Origin: Cruorifilaria tuberocauda
Lineage: Eukaryota > Nematoda > Chromadorea > Rhabditida > Onchocercidae
Direction of reading: 5' to 3'
DNA: 44,107 bases
NCBI GenBank assembly: GCA_013365365.1
Contig: JABVXU010000448.1
Span: forward strand, 1 to 44,107
This document shows positions 1 through 11,300 of this stretch, in pieces. The notes beneath the pieces are model-generated. The model was not told where the DNA came from, ran no database searches, and saw only the letters and a list, made by a program, of their open reading frames with translations. Position 1 is the stretch's first letter. Each line of letters begins with the position of its first letter. A program made the position numbers and the translations under genes.

Positions 1-2239
1 CTGAAATTTGATCTCACATTGGAGAGGAGGCAAGAAACTACGATAAGTAATAAGTAAAAATATGAATAAAGCTAGCACAATCCAATATCGTAATTCGACA
101 GACAATAATTCCGTATCCGTGTACTTTGATTCTGATGCGCCCTCATACATGGCTTGATAATTAACCGATGGCTTTTCATCCTCCACGTCATCAATATCTT
201 CCGGCATCATTGATTCCTGAAAATTCTTGTTAATAGTAGTTTTAATAATCAGCTTTTTGCTGCAACGAGACACAAACTTGTTTGATTAAATTATTCGAGA
301 ATAACTTCTTTTAAATTCTTTTTAATTAATAAAATTTACTAAAGTTATGCATAAAATTATTAAAATTTATCATTTCATGAAAAGATATATATATATAAGG
401 AAATAATTATTCTTGGAAAGTACCAATACAATCGATACTTTATTATTGTACACTATCTCAACAAATTTTCTGACGACACAGTGGTACATTCGCAAAAACA
501 GATTACCATTGATGGCGCACAAAGGGCTGTTTTCGTATTTTCCTCGATGAGCGACGGTGAACGTGATCCGGATGATGATTCGATTGGAGGTACTAAACCG
601 TTCATCCCTTCCTCACCTAATCCACTAGTATTTTCGCTATCCGCTTCACTTCCGGAATCTTTGTACCTGAATGGTCGACGTTTCTTGGCTTTTGGCCATT
701 GTCGACCTTTTTTATCTGTCTCGAAATCATCGCTTGAGTCCTCCGAACGTTTCTTTTTCCTTTTTTTCCGTTTTTTCCGTTCCTTCTCATCCATCTCACT
801 TATATCTTTTTCATTCAACAAGGAGACCAATCCTTCCTCATCCTTTTCAGGCTTTTTCTCCTTTCTTTCCTGAAATTATATGCAAATTCTTAATTATTAT
901 TTTTCATATCATAAATTAGCCGCTTAATTTCACTTGAGAAATGTTACAATATTTTTTTAACTCAGGCGAATTTCTTATTTGAAGTTTGTTAAATACAGAA
1001 AAGAATTCGCATTTAGTAAAAAATATTTTGATACTTTTCCGCGAATTCTTTGTCGTTGAATGGACTTCCTTCTTGGCTTACATGCTAAAATTTGAATCAA
1101 AAAATATTTGTAGTGAAGAGATGAGTGCCGAATAATTGTGTAATCCCAACTGTTGATCGAGAAAAATCAGGCGGACCGACAGAAGTACTGATGCCAAATG
1201 AAAAGTTCATCCGAGGAATGCCGTTGTATTTTACCTAATTTTGTAGTAGTTCTAACGCAATTATTGATGATCAGGTAAATAATAATGCTAAAATCTCAAT
1301 TATCATACTTTTGCCACTTACCGGATAGGACCACTCAGATTTCTTGATATTATTCGTTCTTTTGATCATGATCAGTGATTAGAGTACATTTCTCAATTGA
1401 AATTAGAGAGTATTAGGGAGTAAGCATTATTTAATCTCAATTTGTAACGTACATAGACGAAGTTTCCTCCGACCTGCTGGTTGACCAATTTCATTTTGTT
1501 TTCCACTGCCGTAAAAACTCATTATATCCGCCTAAATTTCGTATAAAATTGAATTTTTTCGAACAATTTGAAAAATGGTCAAGTCTGTTGTGTTTTGAAT
1601 TTCTGATTTTAGACTGAAATTAGGAATAGTGACAGCATACAGCATTAGCTTTTGCATAATCAGTACGCTTCCAAATGCGATGTTTTCTTTCATCTCTGAC
1701 TTCCGTCGAAATTTTATCCGTTTCTTTATTCTCCGTTGATTCTGGCTATAAGTGATAAATCAGGCTTTAAATTAAAAATTTAATTATAGAAATGATAAAT
1801 GCGTATTATTCATTCTTACTCTTACTGTTTATACACAAACCTTTTCATTCAGTTATTAATTTCAAATTTGTAAAATAATACAGCTAACATGCAACATTAG
1901 ACATGTACGAACACGCAAGAAATCTTAATATTATACTACTTATTTTTTGAATTGAATTCAATATGTTTAAAGAATAATTACAATTTACCTTTTTTAGCAA
2001 ATGAAACAGTTAAAAGTAATAATGAAGTCTTTTATTCAAACTTTTTAACATTTTTGAAATTAAATAACAAATTACCATCAATTACCGTTACGCAGCTTAA
2101 AATCATTTAATAAATATTGCTACTAAACTATTTTAAAACTTTCAGGAAGCATTGAAAGACCCACCTGATTTTCACGAACCTGAGTTTTCCGCTTCTTGAC
2201 AGGCTTCACGCCGAAATCAAAAAATATTTCTCCCGACAT
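1..2239 (-). CDS. Basic, acidic-patched protein with one C-terminal membrane segment; family not recognised (3' end at window edge)
   Basis: Seven exons, minus strand: 2239-2165, 1745-1641, 1531-1453, 1234-1181, 1084-1035, 869-507 and 216-1. All phases agree and 314 codons are read, starting at MSGEIFFDFGVKPVKKRK. Exon 6 holds a lysine/arginine run (KERKKRKKRKKKR) followed by serine/acidic stretches, which suggests nuclear localisation or nucleic-acid binding. Exon 7 is acidic (EDIDDVEDE) and then has one hydrophobic segment (YWIVLALFIFLLITY) near the C-terminus. The last codon read is CAG at 3-1; in the inverted copy at 2470-2613 the same CAG is followed by TAA, so the stop probably lies just outside the window. 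The layout would fit a tail-anchored protein of the ER or inner nuclear membrane, but that is inference. Exons 1, 6 and 7 are the firmest. The donor of exon 4 and acceptor of exon 5 were chosen because they keep phase. Exon 6 could also read through to a stop at 453. Confidence 0.55.
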
Positions 2240-2469
2240 GCCAAATTCAGCGCGAATGATATAAATGACGAAAATTGGACTTTTATTTTACTTATATTAT
2301 TAACATTCTCTCAAAATTTCCATATAGATTTCATCAGAATAATCAGATTGATCACAATTAATTTAATAGAAATTATTTTATTTTTCTAAGTCAGATATAA
2401 AAATCAATGAAGTTTTTCGAAAAATAATGAAGGAATGGAATTATTGGGAGAATTTGCATATAATTTCAG

Positions 2470-2613
2470 GAAAGAAAAGCGAAAAAGCCTGAAAAGGATG
2501 AGGAAGGATTGGTCTCCTTGTTGAATGAAGAAGATATAAGTGAGATGGATGAGAAGGAACGTAGTTATCGTAGTTTCTTGCCTCCTCTCCAATGTGAGAT
2601 CAAATTTCAGTAA
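2470..2613 (+). pseudogene. Inverted, internally deleted copy of exons 6 and 7 of the gene at 1-2239
   Basis: Positions 2470-2561 repeat the start of exon 6 (minus strand 869-778) with few differences, and the copied acceptor (ATATAATTTCAG) precedes them. At about 2561-2567 the sequence jumps to the last 45 or so bases of exon 7 (minus strand 45-1). The basic run, the acidic part and the membrane segment are missing. The fused frame stays open for 47 codons, ends in ...PPLQCEIKFQ, and stops at TAA 2611-2613. It lies about 230 bp upstream of its parent's start codon, in the opposite direction. It is most likely a rearranged duplicate. It could instead be a terminal exon of an undetected plus-strand transcript, since its splice acceptor and stop are both intact. 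Confidence 0.7.
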
Positions 2614-3018
2614 TAAATTTGATTCTCAGAAATTATCATTGATTATTGATTTCTTATCGTATGATAAGAATTTTTCATTAATAATAAATTTTTCATTTTT
2701 ATAGCAAATGCGCACCGTATTACGAGAATGTTCTCAAGATTCTCACGCAAACTTTGCAATAATATCATAACCATTTATCAATTGATAACATTATCAGTTA
2801 GAAGTCTGTAGGATGCAGAGGATTGATAAGGATAAGAAGGATGTCTAAATTAATTTATTAAGTTGCAGAATGAGGAAAGTTTCATTTACATAATGTGTAC
2901 ATTTAAAAAGTAAAGGAGAAAATTGAAAAGCTTCTGAATGGATTCAAACAGGTTATCACGGATTGAAGCATTTTTTGCTTTCGATAAAAACAAGCTTTCA
3001 GTCATTCCGAGGATTGAT

Positions 3019-3066
3019 TGCGTGTGCGTGTGTGCATGTGTGTCTATGTATGCGTACGTGTATGTC
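3019..3066. repeat. Imperfect TG/CA microsatellite
   Basis: Alternating purine-pyrimidine TG-rich tract (GCGTGTGCGTGTGTGCATGT and onward) ending in TCACACACAT. It is the only clear dinucleotide repeat in the left third of the window. Confidence 0.7.
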
Positions 3067-6000
3067 ACACACATATTAATTAATTTTGATCTTATTGAAG
3101 TGCTTGTAAGTATATGACAAACCTTATACCTCGTTATCCTTTCTCTTTCATTTCTAATATCTGTGATATCATTCGCAACTTAACATATTCTAATATCAGA
3201 ATTCGTCCGTATTTCCTGATTCGTGGCTCATATCACGTGTCTAATACTCGGATACTTTAGTTGGAGGAAAATATTTTCCATTAAAATTTAAACGCTATCA
3301 TAATTTGCGTCTAAAAATTGTTTGAAGGAACGAAAATGGAAATGTACTTTATCTGATTGGAATAGAGAAAAGCAAGCTCAACGAGAGGCAAATTCAAGAA
3401 GTTATGTCTGAGGAGTGAAATTGAATGCTAAAATTATTCATGTGAAAGGAAAAGTTTTATGATATTAATTCCGTTGTACTGATTCATTTCCTGACTGGAA
3501 GCCTTTTCCGATCTCCTTAAATCTTAAGTTAATTTAATTTCTCCAAAAAATGTTGCAAAGTAATTATTCATTAAAAAAGTGCATTTTATCCTTGCTGAAA
3601 TGCAAGTTTGACGAGAGCGAGATATTTTAGCAAGTATTTTCGAAAGTTTGAATTTTCTTGAGAAAAAATTATCTTGTTTAGCAACTATAAATCAAAATAG
3701 CTGCCAATCTGATGGACAAAATGACATAAAGTCAAACACTGGAAGTCGTTTTCAAATCAAACATTCAGAAACAAAGCTAAAGTTATTGTCTATTGTAAGA
3801 TTCTATTTGAAGCAATAATCAATTGATCCTTGAAGTTAATTAACTCCTTTTGCTTTTCAACTTTCCTTTTATCTATCATTCATTAATTTATCATGATAGA
3901 ATGATGGGAAGAAAATAGTCAGTACTTCTGATTTGTTGAAAAATATCACTAATTACCGTATCTATTCAATTATCGTAAATTTATGTAATAATTTGATTAA
4001 TAAAAAAGCAGTCCTCTTGATCTCCTCAGTATTACTACTATATACTAATAATTGATGAAAGGTAGGATTTAACTCTCATTATCAATTATCTTATTATTAC
4101 GGAAGTATTTACAAATATTTTACTAAACGAAATTTCGGTTTTTTATTTTAAAGTTGAAAATTCCATTTCAAAATATTCTTTTTCCTTTTATAATGTAATA
4201 AATTATAGACATTTTTACTTCAATTGGTTGAATTTCTTCTTCAGCTTAGACTATACGCCGAAAATCTTCTTGTGTTTTTAAAGGATTAAGATTTTCTCCA
4301 TTACAGGTTTCATGTAATTCTGTCCAATCAATACAGTTTTTTGTATATATGTGTTCTGGAAAAGGTTAATAACCTCTTTCTTACAAATAGTTTTGACAAT
4401 TTTTTTCATTCTTAATGTGGAATATTTGTGTTTTATAAGGACAAATATTATTAGTTTCAAAGATCTTTAATTTAAAAGGTCATTAATTTGCAAGGTTACT
4501 GAAGCGGTCATTACCATGGAAGTTGCAAAAGAGAAAAAATAATTCATTCCATTGCTACTCTATCAATTGGCTGAAAATTGATGAAAATAAAAAAAGAATT
4601 GAAAAATTATAAACGTAAGTATTTTTCGAAATTAAATACATTTCATTAAAATTGATTTATTAAATATTATATTTTATAAACAATTTGCGTATTCGATGAT
4701 TATAAAAGTAAAATTTTCACTTTTTTATTTAAAAGAGCCATCAGAAAGAGCAATTCGTCCACCTAATTGCTTACGGAAGTAAGTTATTTTTGAAATATTT
4801 GCTGTCATTTTTTTTGAAAGCAACAATTTGAATCTTTCCTCCAGCAATTGAATAATTCAAATTTTATTTCTTGAGTTTTTAAAATGTCTCTTTCTCTCAT
4901 TTCATAATTTTACCTTCCAGAAAGTACATTTTCCTAGAGAAATCCAGCATCAGCATCTTTGAATTCAAGTTGAAATTCATTCCATTAGTTTATTGTTCGA
5001 TGGCTCTTAAAGGTAAAATTTTCAAAAAATTTGAATTTTATGAGTCAAATCTTTCCTTTCTTTACCCACTTTACCCATTACTTGATTTGGATTAAACATT
5101 TCTCTGTTCAATTATCAGTCTATTATTGTTATCAGAGAAATCTATCCTATTGTGTTCATGTGTCCACATATTTAACTTTTACTTGAATTTCTAGAGGCTT
5201 TGATAAGCAAATTTAACGTTCATGAAATCTTTATTTTTCAATATGTTTCTACCTCAACATTCATGTATTAGTAATTATTTTAAAATTGTATGAAAAATAT
5301 TTCCTGTTTTTACCTAAATGATTCAATGTTACTATTTCATTCACACTTAGTTGATAAAAAGAAAATTAAACGGAAACATCAAAGTATTATCATTCTCTAG
5401 TAAACAATAATTATCTCCCCTTCTTCTCTTCTTTCCTTATTTTGATGATACTTTTTTCTTCTTCCACTTCAGTTTGAAAAATAAATCAATCTGAATAGTT
5501 TTTGTTATCATCAAAGTTCCCATCATTTTCATCCCTTTAGAATTCAATGGCTCTTTCATAAGTGATAACAAAATATTACACATATTCATCCATCTCTTTC
5601 AACTGACTCCTCTTCATGATTTTATCTGAATTATAGCATAGTTATTATCAGTTTCAACTGATTTGTTTATACGCTGATTAATATTAGATGAAATGAGATT
5701 TAGAAATAATTATTTGCTCTAAAATTAGTTAAATTATAGCTATTGTCCTTATTGATTACTAATCAATGCAATAGTCATCGCGTAATAATATTGATAACAA
5801 TAAGAATAATAGTTGCAATGAAGTAATAATAGAAATGAAAGCAAGAAAGCGAGAATAAAGAAAGCTTTTACATCCATTTCATTAACTTTCTTACTTTTCA
5901 AATGTCATATGCATGCATACCGCTAAACAATGATTCCATCTTCTTTAAACAAAGATTCCACCGATAGGATTCAATAATTTATGCCATCTCTAAACAAAGA

Positions 6001-7240
6001 TTCCAACGATGAGATTTACATCTCAAAGCATTCCGTGGAGCTCTCCTGATTTCTGCAACCTAAAAACACGCAGAATAATCGATCTTTTCCATTTTTCTCT
6101 GTGATTCATCAGCGCCGTCCTTGAATTTTCCCGTATTTTTACACATTTATGCTTGTTCCAAATTTGTTGTTCTTAATGATATGTGTTGATATCCTTCGTG
6201 TTGTTGATAACAGGTAAATATATCACACTGGAAGAATGTAAAGGATATTTTGAAAATCCTTTTTCAACGCTTTTACCTCTATGTTAAAACTTCGTAATCT
6301 GTTAGGTATCTTTTTGATATATCGATGAGGAATGGTGTCATTGTATTTTCATCACTTCATTCTCACTATAAAATGTTCTTTCCAATTGAAAAAAAATCTG
6401 TAATTGACTGTAAATCTTAGAAGTTTAAATTCTTTCATAAGTATAGCAATGAGAAAGCAACTTGAAAAGAATTTATTTAATAATCTTTCAATGATATACA
6501 AAATGTTTCTTTTAATTTTCTTCTCTTTTGAAATTTTAAAATAATATTTTGAAATTATTATTTTGACGTTCTACTATTTTCTTCTTTCCTCATAATAATT
6601 TTTCGAGAAGTGATATTTCCATTTATATCTGTCATGCAAATGTTAGTGTATTGTAACAAACTTCAATTACTGATAAGAGATAAGGCTGATAATTATTTTT
6701 CGATCTTTTTTGGCATATTTAATGCATAATATTTATCATTCTTTGTTTTTTTCCTCTTTCTTTCAATGTCTCAAAAATATTGATTCTCTTTCTACGGTGT
6801 TTTAACAATTTCCAGATATCATAATCATTTACTTATTCAAACTAGTTATCATCTTCTTCAATGTGTTCATCATATGCCTTTTCTTTTGCTTTCTTACTTC
6901 TAACTTTACTAATCTATTATTTCCTTATCTTTAATGTGTTTATTTCAGTAGTTAATTCTCGAAATTATAATTTATTTGATCAATTTTGCTGCAATTATGT
7001 GACAGATATATTCAATTATTGCCATAATTTATACTGTTAATTAAATTCTTATCGATTTTTCTTCTAAATATAAACTCATTAAATCATACGGTATATTATT
7101 TCCTTATGATTAGTTATAAGAAATAAAAAACAACTTTTATTTTCAAATCTCATTCTTAGTAATTTGATGGAATTAAGAAAGTTCAAGAATACTTCTCTCT
7201 AAAGTCCATATTATAAAATGCTATTGTTTTTTTCTTTTCA

Positions 7241-7494
7241 CCTCCCTGTCTCTTCCTCTCCTTCCCTCTCTCTCTACCTCTTAAACTTTCTTATGATAGC
7301 TCTTGTTCTGCTTAAAGTGATATGAATGATAGTAATTCTTCTCATTTTTTTTTAAAACTTAATCCAATCACAAATTTATTCAATCGATACCTCATATATG
7401 TATAGAATTTTTTTTCGTCTATTTACTTTTACCCTTTCCTTTCCTTCCCTTTCTTTTCCTGCCCTTCCTCTCTTTTCCTTACCTTTCTTTCCTT
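7241..7494. repeat. Two polypyrimidine tracts
   Basis: Positions 7241-7280 and 7431-7494 are almost pure C/T on the plus strand (for example CCTTCCCTCTCTCTCTACCT). They are low-complexity sequence; no gene is associated. Confidence 0.7.
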
Positions 7495-8368
7495 ACAAAT
7501 GATCGATCCTTTTCATACTCTAATCAATAATTTTTGATTAACATCTTACTCATTCCTTTTATTTCGTAAAATTTCTTTTTTTCTTCGTTTTTCTATGATT
7601 ACGATTATTTGTTGTCACTTTTCTATCACTTCCATCTTTCTTATCACTATTTCCGCAAATTCCTCAACATTTATTGTATATTTTCTTCTTATTCAAGCGC
7701 TCCTTGTTTCTCTGAATTTATTAAATTCAGTAATCAAAGAATATTTTACTTGTGATAAAATCTTAACAGTTTATTAAACAGTTATTCACTTACATCTATT
7801 TCACAATCTTTCCTGACTAACAGTATATTTGCGTTTGTTTATAAGTTGCTCTCTTGAAATACTTGTCTAAAACTAATCTCTCTGTTTATTCCTGTTCAAT
7901 CTACTAGTCACTCCTATATTACTCTACTCTAGTTGTTAATAAAAGTACCAACTTATATAACAAGACTAGTTATAGAATACTCTGTATTCAATACTTTTTA
8001 CCAAATTCAACTATCATCGAATCCTTTAGTGACTGTAGTTTTGAGTGTTTATCTTGAAAATAACGATTAGTTTTTTCATTACACTAATAGATCCCATACT
8101 CGATAATTCTTCTATATCCTACCTATCTTTGTTATATAAGTAATCTCAATCTGGACCTTTGTTGGTGTCTTTTAAAAATACTTTCTCTCAGCATCCAATA
8201 ATCATTGGAACATTAACCCTAGCCGTAATATCCTTTACAATATCTCATGAATTTTTTGTACCGCCATAGGTAATTCATCTTGTTTTTCTAATCTTCCACA
8301 CTTCTACAACAGTTCAAATTGTGGCAAATTGTGATATACCAACACCTGCAACTTCCTGATTGTGCGGA

Positions 8369-8551
8369 TCAATCAATCCAACTTCTACCACTAATCTTTA
8401 CTCTGATTAAATCGATATCAATTTCTTTAAGAATTCTTCTATCATTTATGATTCTGAATTTAGCTTGAGGAATTGCTATCACAGTTAATTTCCTTTCATT
8501 ATCCTGATATCGCAGTGTTATCTCGCTTCTCCCCTCTACAATACTAAGAGA
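8369..8551 (-). pseudogene. Decayed coding stretch, possibly a BEL/Pao-like retroelement remnant
   Basis: The minus strand is open for 60 codons from just after a TAG to a TGA at 8371-8369, with no methionine. It includes EGRSEITLRYQDNERKLTV, then IAIPQAKFRIINDRR. Beyond the stop, shifted frames give further protein-like pieces (LIDPHNQEVAGVGISQF near 8320-8380, then VNVPMIIGC near 8190-8215). A strand-rich region with a conserved IP, followed downstream by a phrase like P-x-I-I-G, resembles the end of the aspartic-protease region of BEL/Pao polyproteins. That is recall of the family pattern, not a search. Frame breaks mean it is not functional. It could also be a decayed host gene. Confidence 0.28.
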
Positions 8552-11300
8552 CTACCATCATTAATACTTGTAATCATTTGTGACTTTTACCATAACGTAA
8601 AATAATTTTGTTATTATTAATATTTGATATTCTGCTGGTTGATATTGAAAACTTTGAAGAACTTATTAATGTAAAATTCAAAAATGTACAGTTCATTTGA
8701 GCGATCAAATGATGTACTTAAAAGGATGTTAACCCCCTTATCCGTTACTTATTTTCATTGGTCTGTAATAGATAGATGATAAATACGATTGGAATAAAAA
8801 TATTTGCTACTAGCTATGCTAGCAACTAATTATTTTTGAACTTTAAGAAAATGCTAACATAAAGTTTGTTTACTCTGATTATATGAGATGATTTCTGCTC
8901 CCATTGATATTGTGGGCGAAAATAATAGAAAAGAATTATCAGTACTTTTTCATCTGCTCTTGAAGTATTTTTTCTTTTCCAAAATAATTAAGAATACGTA
9001 AAAAGGTAAGGTTTAAAAAGTAAAAAGAAATTTTTACCTTTCAAATTACGATTAAACCAGAATTTGCATGTACCGATTAAGTTCAAACGATCTTTAACCT
9101 TCACTCTTTGATTTCTTCTGATTCAAGTCGTTAAGTGGTGTATACCTATTTGATTATTCTACAAAAATTTAAATCCCATTTTAAAATGAAAAAAATTTTG
9201 ATAATTATTTGATAATGAAATATCATTTATTCATGATAATCTCATTTCATTTCGAAATCATCGAATTTTCAATTTTTCTTTCCTATTTTTCTCATTTAAT
9301 TCAATTCACAATATTAAATCCAATATTCAAATATTTTTTCGAACAACTTAAAATTACACTTTTCATTTTTTAATCATTTTTTTCTTCTATATGAGAGAAA
9401 AAATAATTATAAAATAAATTAGTAACGATTTAAGTATTTCTTTTGCTAAAAAAAAATTATATTAAATTTCTATGATTTTTACTCTTCCGTTTAATATTTC
9501 CATTTTATTTATTACAGGCTTCATTAATTAGCTAATTAAAAAAAAATCAGAAGGAAGTTTAAAAAAATTAACAACCAATCATTAGCAATAAAATGATATG
9601 TAATGTTTGAGGTGCTAAGTTATTTGAGGAGCTAACAAACATCCATCTGTCTAACAGGTCAATTAATTTCGCTTTTTTTTCTTCCCTTTTTTGTATCTAT
9701 GGTGACAATTTGAGAAAATGGAATTGAAATAATCATTTCAAGAATAAATTTCATATCATGGGAAATATCAAACAACGAGAAAACGATATGAAAGCATTAT
9801 TACACATCAAGAAGATCTCGATGGAAAAAAATAGCAAGAATAATTTTAGATTTTTACAGATTATTATCAGTTACTTTCATAATATCCATCCGTTTCAAAA
9901 TTTCAACTTTTGTCCCATTATTCTTTCTTAATTTATGAATTTAAAATGAATCACTCTGTTAAACTATGCCATGAAAATTCACTTTAAGAAATAAAATTTT
10001 TTTATCAATAAAAATATTTAAATTAATCAATATCTTTAATATTATCATGCAAGATATAGATATCATGATTGACTTTATCGATTAAATCATTTACATTTGT
10101 GTAAAATCGAAAATTTAATTCGAGGAAAAGATAAAAATGCTGCTAATATTTTTGTTAAATTTTACTTTCTACCATATCTCTTGATTTGCATAAATCACAT
10201 ATATATTATATCAAATTAATAAATATCCTAAAGAATAGAGAAGAGCGAGAGAGCGGCAGAGAAGAGAAAATTGAAGAAAAACTCTTATTTGTAAAAGGTA
10301 AATTAAAAAAAGGTTGTAAATTTTGTCATGTTTTTCATGTTTGAAATGATAAATGAAGGAAAAATAAATTATATAAGCAAAACTGATTGTGTCTTTCCTC
10401 ACTTCCATTCCTTTTTCTTCATATAATTCAAGTAATTTTCGGCAGAATTATGTATAATTTACAATATTTTCATGGAATGCTAGAATAGTTTATCAAATTG
10501 AATTAGTGATATGATTAAGGGCTAAGAGAGGAAATTGAATTTATCGTTTCTCAAAAAAATTTTCGATATATCTTCGGTTAAAAGAATTTTATCAGTCAAT
10601 CAATGCAATGCTCTTTTTTCTATTATACTAATTATAATTTCTAATTAAATTATTCATCATAATTTTTGCACTATCTTATATTCGACTATTATTATTTTTT
10701 CATTATTAATGTCAATTTTTATCAGCAAACATTCAATGATAAGGGAAGTACTGTTTCAAAAATTTTTTTATTAATTCTATTAATTGAACGATCATGTCAC
10801 CAATTAATCGCTGTTATCTTCGTGTACTTATGAAATTATTTTCTCAAATACGACTAAATTCTTCACTTAATCATGTTTATCACTATTTATCAATATTTAT
10901 CACTAATAAATTATATATTTGTTGATAAATACAATTGGAAAATTTTCGAATTATGATATAACAGATAACAGATTCAGTAGCTTGAGTGTAATAGCTTGAA
11001 ATTTTAAATTACTTTCAATTTTTCAGTTTCTAATTTTAGCATATAAAAGTTTAATATAATAGAATAATATATCAAATCATTTCCTTTGTTCAGAAAATTT
11101 CTCGATAAAAGTAAAATCTTCCATTTATTGCTATAACGAGCAGATTTGATAGCTTTCTAAGAAAAACGAAACTATTCAATATTAATTAAGAACTCGTACT
11201 GATTAATCAATTTATTTGTGAAAGGGAAGAAATTCAATTCATTTTGTATTTTTGCTTCATACATTCACCGATCGTTTCTATTGGAAGAAATAACGATTAA
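8552..11300. other. Gene-poor AT-rich stretch upstream of the sphingomyelin synthase gene
   Basis: No exon series or RNA gene is visible. The promoter and any 5' UTR of the gene starting at 11301 should lie at the right end, but I see no distinct core element or convincing splice acceptor near that start. Confidence 0.45.

Larger units (their letters stand above)
2614..8368. other. Gene-poor AT-rich stretch
   Basis: I see no exon series, RNA gene or intact transposon here. Open frames are short, AT-biased and lack supporting splice sites or family resemblance. Contents are simple-sequence tracts (listed separately) and a loosely repeated phrase, AAACAAAGATTCCA, near 5948 and 5993. It may be intergenic sequence or long introns of transcripts not detected. 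Confidence 0.5.
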
